64,000 bases of DNA from Eleginops maclovinus. Taxonomy: Eukaryota > Chordata > Actinopteri > Perciformes > Eleginopidae. Below, in pieces: positions 12,815 through 27,030 of the stretch. The first letter of the stretch is position 1, and every line of letters starts with the position of its first letter. The translations under genes were made by a program, and so were the position numbers. The notes below the pieces were generated by a model. It worked only from the letters and a program-made list of their open reading frames with translations, was not told where the DNA came from and made no database searches. The stretch lies in contig NC_086352.1 in NCBI RefSeq assembly GCF_036324505.1, positions 20,987,637 through 21,051,636 of the forward strand, written 5' to 3'.

Positions 12815-12820
12815 AATAAA
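12815..12820 (+). terminator. Candidate polyadenylation signal AATAAA
   Basis: A canonical hexamer lies in an A-rich context about 1.27 kb after the PCDH17 stop. No strong GT-rich downstream element follows immediately, so use is uncertain. Confidence 0.3.
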
Positions 12821-12997
12821 AACAAACAAGAAAATGTCCCTTCACATAATCACTATACATAATATCATTATATGTGTAAATGTATCCAATTTAGATGTGT
12901 TTACATCAAAAAACTGACATATTTTTATTGATTTTACTGCAATTTCTGTGCATTTGAGCCAAATTGTTATGTGTACAAAAGCTATATTGTGTATTTT

Positions 12998-13003
12998 ATT
13001 AAA
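12998..13003 (+). terminator. Candidate polyadenylation signal ATTAAA
   Basis: The common variant hexamer ATTAAA is followed within about 10-20 bases by a GT-rich stretch (GTTGTGTTG), as expected for a cleavage site near 13020-13030. It is the better formed of the two candidates, but transcript data would be needed. Confidence 0.35.
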
Positions 13004-16000
13004 TTAATATATAGTTGTGTTGCAATATACATGGGCTTATATTGTATTTGGCAAAAGTTGCCTTAGTAGCTGTCGAACTCTGTGAGTTTGCTTTAGTTTG
13101 GGTTTTTCGTTGATGTTTTGTTTCCTCTCTATTCTGCGTCTTTGCAGGCTGGCTTCAGTGCTTTTGAGATGTCGCCTCTTTTTACCCGACGGTCCAGTTG
13201 GATCAAAATTAATAACTGTTGAAAGCTTAATGAGCCAGCTGATAAAGAATACAATTCAAACCAACAACAAAAAGCAACAACCACAAGATAACAGTTTAAA
13301 TATTTTTACTGAGCAGATTTTTACAGGGCAGCTATTTTCTTTAACAATAACTAGTATGCGTATTTTGTGTTCATTATGTTTTTAATTTCTTTCCAAAAAA
13401 GAAACCTGCCATATGGAAAGTGGAGTGGTTTCCTTGGTGATCATAAAACTGCCTTATTGTCTCTGCGGAGAGCTTGTTGTATCTGTGGAGCTTGTGACTG
13501 CTTATAAAGCCCTGGTCCACCAGAATGTGCATTTTCTATTAAGGACCAAAAGAGGTTCTTTTTCAGCAGTCTATGTTGTTTATGTATGTACTCCTTCTCG
13601 ATACATGTTAGACTTCTCATACTTTGCAGAGAAACTCGACATCTGAAATTCTATCTGAAGTTACTTTGGATTTGATGTCTTAGCTGTTTAGGTACACGGT
13701 TTATATAACCCAGTGTCTTCACATTCAGGCTTTCTTAAAACAATGATACAGACATTTATTTTTGAAAATTTTGGCACATTTCGGCCACTCTCTGAAATAA
13801 GGGAGGTGCTTTTTCTAATATGCTCTGATAGTAGAATAAGCAGAACAGTAGGCTATTAGACTATATGTGTTTTGGAAAATATGACTACAATCGCCAAATC
13901 TATGTAAGATGAAGCTGTGAGAGGGAACAGTGACTTGCGTTCATAAGGCTCCTGATGTGTTTAATGTAAAAACTATTGGTGTCGAGTTTGAATCTTGAAA
14001 GCGGATATAACACATGTTATCCTCCACCCATATCACTTTGGATCTTTTTTGTATTTATGCTCCGGCTTCTTTTTCTTAAACAAGTTACATGTTTGGACAT
14101 CCTTCCTGTCTCTTTTGTGTACTTGTTATCTTTTTTCACTATTCATTTGCTTACTTTCCTTGTCTTCGGCTGTTTGCTTTCTCGCCTCTGAAGAGCAAAG
14201 CAACTGTTAGCTTTTCTCCTCTCTTTTGTCTGTGAAGTATTTGGTTTTGGTTTACCCTTGCTCTTTTCCTAGGAGATGGCTGAGGCTGTTTTTAGAGAGG
14301 GCTCGGAAGATTTGACAGGGGAAAATATTTATGGTTATTTTTAAATGAGATTTTATTTGAAATCTCTCTCAAGTATCTGGATAAATCAAGCAAGCCTGAC
14401 ATTCACATTATAAAAACAGTTAAAATGTGCCATTTAAAATGCGCACTGAGACTGTGATCCTGACAAAAACACTGTTACACGTGTGCGCAACCACATAGCA
14501 CGATTCACACAGACAGGCACCGCAGCACACTGCCTTCATTTAAATGCATAGCCCCTTAAAGGTAAGAATAAGGCTGAAAGAGAGGGCAAATCACTACCCA
14601 GAAAAATGTGAAACACCTGTCTTCATGGTTTATTTTATTTTCAGCCCATTGTTCACAGTCTTCATGCTGGATCAAGCAGTTTATAGCTGTGCGTGACTTC
14701 ATTCCATGGCCCTTATTGTTTGACAAAACAATTCATTTTTTTCTTATTTTATTTCTTTAACCTGTGTCCTATAGCTTCAATTTCCTCTCACAAAAAATCT
14801 AGATTGCTGTGGTCTCTTTTTTATTTGGACATTAAATTAAAGTGAGGGGTCACCCCACAACCTGTCTGTTGTTCAGTCTGCCTGCTAGAAACAGTCACTT
14901 TCACATATCATGCACATTTAAGTACTGTCCCTTCGAATGGTGTTCTCCTTGGCCTGGCCTGAGTCTGTTCACAAACTGAGCTAGGTCAAGGGGATGGAAG
15001 GTATTCTTTAAAGCCATGGCCCCTATCTCAGGCTATTAAAGCAGAGGCTGCTGCTGAGGTCCACATATAGTTGGAGATTGAGCATAATGCAAGGCCTCTC
15101 ATTGTTTAATTACACACTGTTGGTGTATTACACTGTTGGCAGTGCATTACTCAAATCTAGAGTGGGTTGTTTTTGCCCACTTGAGACTGTTGGTTTTATT
15201 GAGTGATGAAGACATGGCCTTGTTGAATGTGGCAAACCGCCGCTTGACTCACTGATGCCGGTGCACACAGACTCAGTCAACCACTGCTTCACACATGTAG
15301 AGACAACATGCCATTTTGGTTAGTTAAAACAAGCACCCAATGTTTGTCAGTGTTGTTCCCTCACCCCCAAACCCACACAGATAGCATAGGGCTCCACGCT
15401 ACGATGGGCAACTGGTGAAAAGACCAGAGACATTCATTTGTATGGATTATCTTCAACTGCTATTGTCTAAAGGCTGTGTTCATTGTGATCTATCTGAAAA
15501 AAAAAACATGAAAAGATCAAATAAAAAAGCAATTACTAATAATGTTTGCTCTTGTCCTTGTATGAGTTTGTTAAAGAATGGCTTTGACTTAATTTCTCTC
15601 CTCTCTAGAGATAACCATGATCACCCGATATTTTTGTTCTGACGAGTATCCATCATTTTGCCTTGTCAAATACGATTGCACTGTTTAATTCACAGTGCCA
15701 GCATTCTTTGGGTAGGATAACAAATGATTGAAATTGGCTTTTTCAATTGCATTTCTTTGGTTTTAAATGCTCATATGCAATCAGGTCCTTCCCAAGCCTA
15801 TACACTGAAAATGTTGCTTCCGGCATATTCTCTTTAACTCATTCGATTAATTCACATTTTTGCAACACAAAAGATAACTGCTAATACTGTTTTGTTTTTC
15901 CTTCTAATTGCTCGGAGGCAAATAAATTGGTGCTTGAAATGATGTGTACTAATGCTTCTCAGATAAGATGTTGCACTCTAACCGCCAGCTAGATTTTCAT

Positions 16001-19000
16001 TCAAAGGCCAATTTCAAATCTCTTCAACACCAGGCTGTGGTAAGAAATTTAATGTATGCTTTCCATGTACTAAGTGAAATATGGTTTGCTTAATTCATAA
16101 GAAATGGATGTTAGGTCTTAGATGTTTAGAGTGGTCTTTAGTTCCCCCAAAATAGAAGTCCATAAAAGGGTTTTTATTGTCCTTTTTCAGTTTGTCCAAT
16201 GTCCTTTTTAAGTGTTTTCCAATACAAAATGACAACCATGGACCTAATGATACATCTTTACATGTGTTGCAGGAATATATTCCATCAGCACTGTTTAGTT
16301 AAAGAATTACATTACATATTTCATGTGCTCTTGTGATTCCACACATAACTCTCAAAGTTTGTCATTTCCCAGACTTCTCTCTTCACTAAAGACTCATTGA
16401 TGACTATCACATCCTAACTACACAAATATTTCCCATAACCTGCCAGTGGATATTTTGCTGACATGATTCAATATTAAGAAACTTAAAAAAAGAAAAGAAA
16501 ATCTAAAATAATCTTAAATCTGTTGTGTGATGTCTCCCAATCCAGCTTAATACACCTGTTTGTTTTTTTCAAAATCAACTGGTATATTAGTGCTTCATCT
16601 GTACAACATTTGAGTGGCAAGAAGAACTCACTCTAATACATCAAGATCAATTATTGGAAGAATGATTTGAAGAAGACTCAACCAAATTCATTCTCAGGGA
16701 ATGTTATACCTAAATACTGGATTTGAAGGCCATTGGTACTGCACCAAGGCCTTTTTCTGTTTGTATCTAATTAGTCGCCTCTAGGCAGATATTAATTAAA
16801 AAGATAGCAGAGGTACTCTCTTCAAACACCGCTTGTAGGACTGCAGCTGCTTCATGCTTTGCCTTCTCATCTGGCCTAGTGGTTAGAGTTTCCATTAAAC
16901 CTAAACCATGCCTCCAAAAAAATAACAGCATGTCCTTCCAAACACGTCAGTTGCTTTCAATAGGTTATTTTTTTATTTCAGATCAGAACAACTTGGAAAC
17001 TGTGACAAAGTGTGAAATATGGATGGTATGGTAGACTGTGTGCTTGAAAGCAATGACACAAATGTAATAATTATCATTACAATTTATATTGTTTAATGTT
17101 TAAACACCCTCAGCAAGAAAACATTTCTATACAGTTCTGGGCGATACTTTAGTCCACTATTCATTGAGTTTTTAGTTTGAGGCAAATTTAGTTTGATACT
17201 CACACAACATAGGAAAATCATATTTCTGCATTTTAAACAAGATCCTTGATCCCTGATCAGGATAACTGTGGTAATGGGATTTTCAAGTACAGTTCCATAT
17301 TGAGCTGGCTAAAAGGGCAAACGGAATGAAGATATTTTGAACACCAAGAACAGAAGGTATTCACAGTTAAAGGACAAGGCTTCTTTTATTTGTGACATGT
17401 GTTCAAGATGGCAGGCAATTTGAAAAGGTGCCTGTGTGCATGTGTGTATGATTGTGTGGCAGGGAGAGTGTGTGTATATCGTTCCGTAAGAGAGACGTAA
17501 GAGGCGCTGATGTTGAAAATATGAACATACTTTTTACAACAGGAATCATAACGGCTTTGATTTGATGCCTAAACAAGCCCCCAGAAGCACAGTAGGTATC
17601 CAAGATTATGGCAAACAACGTCACATGCCTAAATAACAATGCAAAGTACTGTGAATGTACCATGGTGATAAACGCTTTTGTGATGCTCTTTATAAATGTG
17701 CAAATAGACTAGAGAGAGCCATCCTTTAACTTCTATGAACTGTTTGTATATTGTACTGTATGCTTTTGAGCGAAAATTGTCAACTTTGAACACAAAAATA
17801 GATCTAGCTAGAGAGCAAAATGAAGGTGGAAGCACATTTTTATAATGTGTTTAACACATTTCTTTCATTCATGAAACTGCTGTGACTCACCCAATGCCTC
17901 AGACTGCTGGTTCCATTTGAAATGTAAGCCATATTGCAGCCACCTCCAAGAGAAGCTGTGTTTCCCACCTGAAGCAGACTAGAATGTGCAAAATAATGAC
18001 TCAAGACAGCTTCTGTGAAGGAACAGGCTAACATCAGTGTGGGAAAAAAATTGGTTGATGAAAAGGTCAATAAGCAACATGGAAAACTTCATATGAAGTA
18101 CACATGAGAATTCGATCACAATAAGTGCCTCTGGCAAAGTGCAGGACTCACTGACACTGCTGAATCAATTCATAAATATCAAATTCTTGATGTGTAAGAC
18201 ACTCAACAGCTGAGAGGACCTTTCACTAAATGCCACCTGAACTTTTGAACCAATTTCATTCACCTAATTTGTTACTGGTAAATCTTTCATTGTGGTGTTT
18301 CTTGTAAAATTGGATACAGTCTCTGATTTTCTTCTCTTTGTAGAGCTTCACTGACATTCCTTAGATGTTCCAGGGCATTAGTAATATATTTAATCTTATT
18401 CATGCAAACATAAGCTGATTGATTACTGAATGCCACGGTTACCTAATTAAAATTGCTTGGGGATTTCATTGGATATTTTGTTAACATTAACAGAGAAACA
18501 CACATCAATTAAATGTTAAAAATAAGTCTCTTAAAATCATGTTGACCACATAAATATTAATATCATTTAAAAATCTGTAGGCAAACTGGGAATTACTCTG
18601 GACAATTTGTTTCTGAAGATACTACCCGGGTCAGCTTTATTGTTAGACTTAGATAACTTGGCACAGAAGCTCTGACAGAGAGGATGTATTGGTTGAAAGA
18701 GAAGACAGATACCTAAATGGCTGTATGATGACAACAGGATGTGATTTGGACAGAATGTCAGGAGGGAACAGGAAGTTCAATATTACAGTAACAGAATATG
18801 ACCTTCGGGACAATCTCCTTACTGTTGAAGCTGTGCCATTGATCCTTTGCTTTAATATCAATTAGCTGTGCCATCATTAACTGACCTATGACACAATGTC
18901 ATTTTGACTGGGCTCTTTGGGATACATCTTGAGCTACCCATATTTTCATCACATATTTGTTGATTATGTTGATTTCTATGTTTCTTCCAAACAAACAGAA

Positions 19001-21810
19001 AGCCAATGTTACAAATAAAAACAGACTTATATGCTTTATAATTTCAATAACCTTTATTATTAGTATCCTAAGAAATCCCTGTAAATATTTTTAAATTCGG
19101 TAGTCTGGATATTTTTCAGAAGACTAAACTATCAAGTATACATTTTATTCTTTTAATAAAAGATTTTAAATCCTTTGTATTAGCAAAGAAATGTCCTTCT
19201 CACAGAAATGAAAACAAGGGGACTTTTCAGTAGAAGGCTCAAATTTTAAGATGGTTTTATACACAAAATAGCTTGTGAAGTAAAGGTTCTTACATATACT
19301 GTTGTCAGCTTTTATGAAGTTATGAATGCTCACTGAGTCTATTTGAATGAAAAATACTTTTCCAAGAATAATACTTTGATGGCTGAAGATTTTGATTTCG
19401 AGCCTCAATTTACCACAGTGAAAGTCTGAGACCTTTGTCTGTTGGCACCTTTTCAAATACTTGGTCAGACCACACTTGTTTGGCATAGAATGTACAGCTA
19501 CGGCAACAGGCAGCTTTATGTAGGATCAAAGGCTTGTGCCTCTGCCTTCCATCCTTTGTTTTCAAAGTTTATGTATCTCCAGTATAAACACAGCAGCGGG
19601 TATCATGCAGGAACGCCGGCCCCTCTCTGAACTCAGAGACATGGATGACAAAGGCGATTAAAGCGTCTGACAGCATGCCTGCATGTGATTAGAACATCCT
19701 TTAGAGCTCTGAACTGCGCCCCCCCACCCCCAAATATTCCCCAAACCTATCTTTGAAACCCTAGGGGAAAGTAATGCTAAGTCTGCATCAATGAGTGAGG
19801 AATGAAACGATCAAATGGGAATCAGCAAGGGAAAAACAAACAAAGAGTTGCTAAATAAGCTGGGCAACATGTGTAGAGAGGCCTTTTCCTCAGCTAACGG
19901 CTAGTGAACATAAAATGGACCTTGAGTGATTAAAGGGTTGTGGCTGACAGTTTAAGCAGTCTAAAGCTGATCTAAAACAGTGTGAGAAAGTGATGCATAC
20001 GCACAGCACCAACCTAGACAGGATGAGAGGGTGTAAATAACAGGCACTCCCCAGAGATGTGTGCCACATAACGCAAAGACTCTCTGGTTAGGGAGTTTGA
20101 TTTGTTTGAATGCTATGTGACATTTACTTAACCACCTGCAGGGAATTATCTTTAAGGAATCTCAATTTGACTCAACAATGTTACCAGCTTTTGTCTCCAT
20201 GTCAGGTGCCACTGCACAAACCTGCGCAACATATATTGAATTACAACATGCTGCACAATATTCTGCTAGTGTTGCGCATGGAGCAGTACTGTAACTTTAT
20301 ATAGAAAGCCAGCCTAAGACTGAAGCACAGCTACTAGATGAGCGTTTGGAGTCACCCTGATATCATGCCAGCCTTAGGTTATCCGGGGGGGAAAAGTGTT
20401 TCAAACCATTTATGTCTCTTTCTGTTCTTATCTGGTCCAGGATTCCTGCCATCAACTCTCTGTTACCTTAATGGAAAACATAAGAGATGCCCTTCTTATG
20501 TTCCCCCTTCAGATATGCTTCTCTTTTTTTCCCCCTTTCTCTGTCTGTCTCTTTCCTTGGACCACCGAGACTATCACAGCGAGTGACACAAGTTTGTGCG
20601 AGTGAGTGTGTGTTGTGCATCTGGGCTTGTGTTACAGCTCAGATCACAGCCCAGTGCACATCTGAACACCCTGTTTTTAAGTGGCAGTTGAGTGGCAGAA
20701 GGACAGTGACAGTGCTGTCTCAGATCTGCTGTCGGTGTGACACAATGTGACTGACACCAGTTTACAATAAAGGTGTCACATCGTACAATAAAGGACATAC
20801 AAATGCAGGCCAATTGATTAGGTTGAATGGCATTTCTCATTTTTTTTTAAATCACGTGTAAGTCTTATTTTATTGACTTACCTGTTTATGATCAACTGAC
20901 TGTTCTACAGAAAATAAGCAATTCACTTTGCCCCAGCTTCATGCTGCAAAGGTGTCCAGCCGACACGGGTTAATGAAACATATCCATATTTCATGTCAAT
21001 TTTGAACCTACAAGATGCATGTTCATTACCAAATACTTTTACATTCCAACACAAAGGGTTTACTGTATATCAGAAAACCTAATTTTGGTAGCATCTGAGG
21101 ACATTTTCAGCTTTTTCCTAAAACAGATGAAAGAAACACGTTACCTAAAATGGCATTATCAGGATGAGGTTAGTCGGTAGTTATCCTATGGAAAATGATA
21201 AACAACAAATAATAAATGGCAGATGGTTACTTCAATGCATAAATAAATGTTATGGTGCAATCAATCACTGACAAAATGAAAATGCATTTTTTCATGTTGT
21301 CCATTTCATCACCTCCAAAGTCATTTTAACATTCAAAACTCTATAGAGGGCCAGATGGTTCAGCCCTGACGTACGTGAACCGTTAAATTTCAAAAGGTTG
21401 AGTTGGTGCCACGGGTGGCAAAGCTGCATCTGGCATGGTATTGAGAGGTCTGTGTGGTATGTAGACCACATCCATTCCTGATGGCATCATCTATGACCAC
21501 TGGGGCACAAACTGATGCCTGCTGATGACTGGCAAGGTCATATAAAGAACAGCCCAATGCATTCAAAATGACAATTTTTCGGAAAACATATTTGCATTTT
21601 TTCTTTATTCCTATATATTTACTATCAACTCATTTCTTTAAGCTCATGTGCAAATGCACTCAATAGAAGTAGATTATATCAGTATATTGAAAAGAAGTGG
21701 ACATAACCAAAGATGAAAGAAACAATCAACTTGAGACATTTGGTCTCTCTAGTATTTTACTTATCCAAATGAGTTGACTTAAATTCAGCCTGAAGTGTGT
21801 TGGATGAAGA

Positions 21811-21824
21811 CACGTGTGACGTCA
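21811..21824. promoter_or_regulatory. Abutting E-box CACGTG and full CRE TGACGTCA
   Basis: CACGTG (21811-21816) is followed with no gap by the palindromic cAMP response element TGACGTCA (21817-21824). Both are exact consensus sites for bHLH-ZIP and CREB/ATF proteins respectively. They lie about 10 kb downstream of the PCDH17 stop in CpG-poor DNA, where intact CpG-containing sites are unlikely to persist by neglect. Function as an enhancer is inference only. Confidence 0.4.
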
Positions 21825-24800
21825 TCACTCCTTCTGTTATCACCCAGTGGAACACACTCACATGTTCCATGGCAGTTGGTCATGGGGCGAACAGATTCCT
21901 TGTTTAGGGAATCATTTAATGATAACGTATTCACAAAATCAATTACATTATTTTTCTTTTCACAAGATTAATATACTGTAGCTCTGTGAGCGTGCTCTGC
22001 CTTATTCTTGAAAATATGACAAAGCATTGAAAAATTTACATTTGGAACTTTCAAAAGAAATTTCAGACATGCCTGCTACTGAGAATAGTACACAGTCTAG
22101 ACCGGCTGCAGCAAACAAATTCACTCGCATTGTATTTGGGTGGCAGTGTATTTCTCACTGGCAAAGACCCTGAAACCATGGCAAATAAAACCTTTGCCAC
22201 TGTCTGTGGCTAGATACCATGGAAAAGGTTTATTGTGATTCAGATTAGATGACAAGAGTTGCAGCTTTCTTTGAGCACCTGTATTCTGATTGAATAGTTT
22301 GTTTAGCAAATTAAACTGAGTACATGGTGCTGTGACAAAAAGAAAGACTTTCCCTTGGAGACCAGACAGCACTCAATAGACGACTGCTTGTTGTCACACA
22401 TAGGTTATGTAGGTCAGGATATGTAGACTGGCGAGTACAAAGGAGAGCACTCAGAACTACCCGTCTAAAAAATGTTCATGAATACTGCAGGGTGACGCTT
22501 TGTCTTTTTGCTGCACATAACCTACCCTCACTTACAAGACAGCTGTGCTTTGGCAATGTGTTTCCCAGCCATACACAGCATCCAACTTAACAGGCACTAT
22601 ACTGATGTATTGTAGTTAATGTTTAAACACTTTTACTACCAGGCAAAAACAAAGGTAATGTACATTCCAACTACAGAATTGAAAAAAAGAATAGGATGTA
22701 TAAAGCTTATTTGAAGATGTTAGTTGGGATATGATTGACCAGACTGCTGAGACATACAAATCTGACGTCTTTACTTGTGGAATTGCAGCCTTTAGCAACA
22801 TAATTTATCTGGTTTGCACAGCTGACAGAGTAAAGCTTTGCATATACAGTAAGACTGTACAGTGGAGAGCCAAGCGATGATGTTGTGCTAAGCTCTTTAA
22901 GGTCACAGGAGTTTCAAATAGCGGAGCAGGTGAATCATTCATCAGACACACCTGATTAAAATTAATCCTCTCCACGGGACATGTTACATCACTAGAAAAG
23001 GTGTCATTTTTTAGAAAAAGTCTGCTTTTGACAAGTGAAGGTTTGCGTTTCAGCATGATGCCTGACACTTGTTTACATAGTAAGTTCAAAGCTGTCCAGC
23101 TTACAAACTGATATAGCTGCTTATTTGGATGAAAAGTAAGACCCAGTAAAAACTTTCATTTACATAAAACCTTTGATTTAACATAGATGAATGCACAGGA
23201 GAAAGCAACAGCCGCTTTGTTGAGATTAGAAGAGTGTATTTGTCACATTAGTCAGAATTACCTGTGTTGTTGTCAGCTGGGTGGAACAGGAGCAGAGGGG
23301 GAGACATGGGGAGAGGAAAGGTGAAAGAAGCACAGCGAGGGAGAGACACTGTTGAATATATAAGGAACAAGAAGAAAGAAGGAAAGCAAGAAAGAGATGC
23401 ATTCATCCGGCACCTTGTTGCCTCATAACGTGCTCTCTCACCTCCTCCTACTGATAATAACTAGCTTTGCACAGTGAGCCACAGGAGAGAGAAAAAAGCT
23501 CCCTTAGCTTCAACTTCCTAAGAAGGCTTATGTGTCGGAGAGGAACCTAAGCATCTCTGTTGGAATCAACCTCTTCTCCCCTCAGTGTGGTGGCTGGAAG
23601 CATGTCTCCTATGACAGCTGGAGGTCTGTTTTGATGAAGGAGGTCTGTGGAGTTAGATAAACTGCCAACGGATGTCTGCTGTGGAGGGGACAAGGATCTG
23701 TTATAAGCACTCGTGCAAAAAAGCCCAAATTACACTCTGAGAGGCAAAAGCAGAGATGAAAGGGGCGAATTTATGGCAGGATCATGGTGACCACATGGCT
23801 TCTTATACCGTCTGGTGTGACCTCCGCCTGTCTCTCTTCATTATCATAGGTCATCATAAATCTACCATGTAAACAAAACTGAGAGAGAGGGGGAGACAGG
23901 ACAGATAATCAACCAGTTTTCCTCTGAAGTCTCAATGCTTGTTTCTCTCTTTGGCATTATGTTTACTGACAGATGCTATGCTATGACAGATGTAGAACAT
24001 GACATTGAAAAGGTTGTGGTATGTTGGCCCCTTTGTAACTAGGGTCACTTTTGACCAACATGGCTTGGGGTGTGAATCTTCATCTGTAGCCTCTCTCCAA
24101 TCAAAATAGATTCTTTATTCAAAACAATTCCTGATGCAATATTGATTCTCAATTCAGGGAGGCCAATTTCAGGATCTACAGCAGCTTTCTATGCACCAAC
24201 AAAAGTGATGTGGGAAAATATTGCATCAAAGAAGAGCAAAAGTCTGAAAAAAGATTATGTATTATTTCATAATTTAAGGAACGTTTTGATGATGTAAACA
24301 AACAGAGATAATCTAAGACTGGACTATTCTTAATGCTCAACTTGTACAAATATAATTTTTACTGTTAAGTTCAGTGACTGTATGAATAGCAAATTAAAGA
24401 TAAACAAAAAATGCTGCCTGTAACAGAAAAAGAAGGAGTAGGCTTAGGTCAGCTGCCCTATTGTTACTCAAAAACTGTTTAAAAATACATAGTACACAAA
24501 ATGATATGTTTGGTGTTTTTTGTGATTTTTTAGCAAATCAATCCATAACGTTTGAGACACATTTGGTGGTGACTGTTAGCAGCAATATTCCCCACCCTTA
24601 CTAACTACCAATCTAGTAATGTTAGGTTTCTACCTTCATACTACAGATAAATAATCTCTGGATGTGTACTTGGACCAAATCAAGCTCTCTTTTGTCCTCT
24701 AAAGTCAAATTGCTTACCTTGTAATCACTTCTGAGCCTGTCATCACTTTCCAGTCGTAACAGACAAAACCTTTCCCTGCACCTGGTTTGTTTACCCGTTC

Positions 24801-25671
24801 TTTTCATCAGGGTCAATTGGGTAGCCAAGCTCTGCTGGCATAGAACAAGAGTTTCATAACCATTGTCTACTCCTGCTCTAGCTGGATGTGTTTTTTTTCT
24901 TTTTTGCCTCTGCCTAGACCTCTGCCTGCTGTTGTGTAATAAGGCTGATCCTACAAGTAGTAAGCTAATACAGTTATGCACAACACTACTGGTGATACAA
25001 GCCTATGCTATATTCCCTCCTGTGTTTTTTTTTTGCTTCCCTTTACATTAGTTTTGTCCCTGCTCCCCTTGACTTCACACCCGTTTGCTAACTTTGTACT
25101 CCTCTCTCATTTCTCTTCCCTCCCTCTCCCTTTATATCTCCCCTTTTCACACACCTCTATAACCATGTCTTTCTATGCTTCGTGGGTTGCAGTATTTTGT
25201 AGAAATTAGAGTCACATGCTGCCTCTTATCCAAATACAGTATAAGTATGTGGCAAGCCTCTGCATTTAGTTGTCAGTCAAAACTACAAGCCTCCACTCAT
25301 CTAAGTGTCACAGGTGTTGATGAGAAAAAGACTGTAACCTCTATTCTCATCTGAGCATTCGGGAACAGCTCAGCGGCCCCATCAATCCCGCCTCCACCAG
25401 CTTGACAGAGCCGTAATAACACAAATCGCTGTGACTTTCAAATGCAAAATGAAGGTAAATTAGTAGTCAGCTCACATCCTCTGCCATTCCCACAATGATA
25501 AAAAAAAATGAGGCAAGGTGATGCAATGAATAATAAATGTACTTCCATTGATACAGTATATTCTCCAACACAGATTTCCAGGGCTCAGTGTGTTGTTGTT
25601 TCAATACATTACAACTGACTCTATATTGTTGACTAAACAAGAAGAGTTAATGTAGAAGATATTTTTATTTA

Positions 25672-25693
25672 GACACACACACACACACACACA
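25672..25693. repeat. (AC)n microsatellite
   Basis: A perfect AC dinucleotide repeat of about 11 units. Confidence 0.9.
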
Positions 25694-26779
25694 AACTGGC
25701 TGTTTAAGTCAGAGAGTCTGAAACCCTCTTAGCATTTTACACTCACACTTCAGCAGTACCATTACTTTTTTTCGGTTTCTTTTTTTCGGTTGGCAACTGT
25801 GCAACTCCCCTGGAACAACTGATGGTTGGGTTCCCTGCTCATCCACATGTTTGATGGTAGCTGTGGAGGGTAAGAGTGGCATTCACTCAGCTTTTTGTAG
25901 TCAGTCCAGAACTGGCAAATTTTCAGTCAGAATGCTGTTTCTCTAACCTCCAGGCCACTTCTGCAGTCAAGTGTTCATGAAGAATATCAAAGCTTGTTTT
26001 GAAAATGTATCACTTTGTTTAGTGGCAGAATGCCGAGTGATGGAGGATTAGGTTACCCAGTAGCCTAGTGCAGAGTACCCTTGACGATAAAGACCAGACA
26101 GATCACATTTTTAGCTATTTTTAAAAAAATCTTTTCTCTCTCTATTGTGTGTTTCTTTTCATATGTTGCTTATTTTCTGCTACTACAACCTTTTAGACTG
26201 TCTTGTTTGTTATGTCGGGCTGTTTAAATCACTGAACTTGAGCAAGTTACATCCACTGGCAGATTTGTAATGGTTTTCCCATCCTTCTATAGAAACAGGT
26301 TAAGCGTATGCAACATAGATGCGGCCCAGGGTCTTCCTTTGGGTTATTTTGTCAGTAGTGGCCAACTCTGTCACTGTACAAAAAGCAACAGTATTGCCAC
26401 TGTTGTTTATAATGTTCAACAGCACTGGTTTATTCTATTGCCATGTTGCAAACTGTGTGACCTTGTTATAATGACAATAAATGTAAGTATATAGAGGTAG
26501 TTAATTCTGTAACTAACTTAACTGTAACTTTAACAATTGTCAGCCAGAAAGGTGTCTAAAGAAAAAAAAAAATCCTTTTTTAAAAAATCTGTTATTTGCA
26601 TATTTGCAGCATAAAAAACAAGAATTTTGTTTCCATTCAGAGACATTGTTTTTTTCCTGTTTCTTGAGGAAAACAAAGCAATGTACAGGTAATTGGTGAT
26701 TCATGAAGTAAGGAAAAGTTACTCTATACCTCCCGAGACATTGAAAGATGACAGAGGAAGATACATTAGCTGCTGATTA

Positions 26780-27030
26780 TTGTTCATGTCTTGTTTGTGT
26801 CTTGTCTTGAGTGTATTTAGGCATGTCTTCCCGAGTGTTCTCTGTCAGTTCGTTGTCCTTGTTTCCCTGGTTTTGGCTCCTGGTTTTATGGATTCCCCTC
26901 GTTTGCCCGCCTGTGTCCTCCAAGTCCTGCATTTTTCTAGCATTTGTTTGTAACAGCTTTCATTTAATAAAGCTTGCTTTTTGTTTACTTTTAAACCCCA
27001 ACCTCTTTATTCTGCATTGATCCCCCCCAC
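26780..27030 (+). repeat. Possible LTR-like or retroelement 3'-end repeat
   Basis: A T/G/C-rich, CTTGT- and CCTG-rich stretch contains a TATTTA-like box near 26814-26820 and an AATAAA signal at 26966-26971. A C-rich run and GATG follow at the end. This layout (TATA-like box, polyadenylation signal about 150 bp later, C-rich close) resembles dispersed retroelement ends common in fish genomes. No paired copy, target duplication or coding part was found, so family and limits are uncertain. A solitary LTR or a 5'-truncated retroposon are both possible. Confidence 0.35.

Larger units (their letters stand above)
11549..13030 (+). other. Probable 3' UTR of PCDH17
   Basis: The sequence after the stop has no coding signature. 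It contains a CA-rich stretch (12358-12462), a 22-bp perfect palindrome (12612-12633) and an increasingly AT-rich end with candidate polyadenylation signals at 12815 and 12998. The 3' limit is inferred from those signals. The true UTR may be shorter or may run several kilobases further. Confidence 0.5.
13031..26779. other. Gene-poor DNA downstream of PCDH17
   Basis: No exon, RNA gene or intact transposon could be recognised. Open frames are all short and of low complexity. Small landmarks are an abutting E-box and CRE at 21811-21824, a (CA)n at 25672-25693, and scattered AT-rich tracts. The single-copy look and known long-range regulation of protocadherins make conserved non-coding elements plausible, but one sequence cannot show them. 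Confidence 0.6.

Noticed and set aside
16872..16887. tRNA A-box-like TGGCCTAGTGGTTAGA
   Set aside because: It fits an A-box, but no B-box lies at the right distance and no cloverleaf can be formed. At most it is a scrap of a tRNA-derived SINE.
24040..24058. GGTCA...TGACC inverted pair as an oestrogen response element
   Set aside because: The spacer is 4 bp instead of the required 3 bp.
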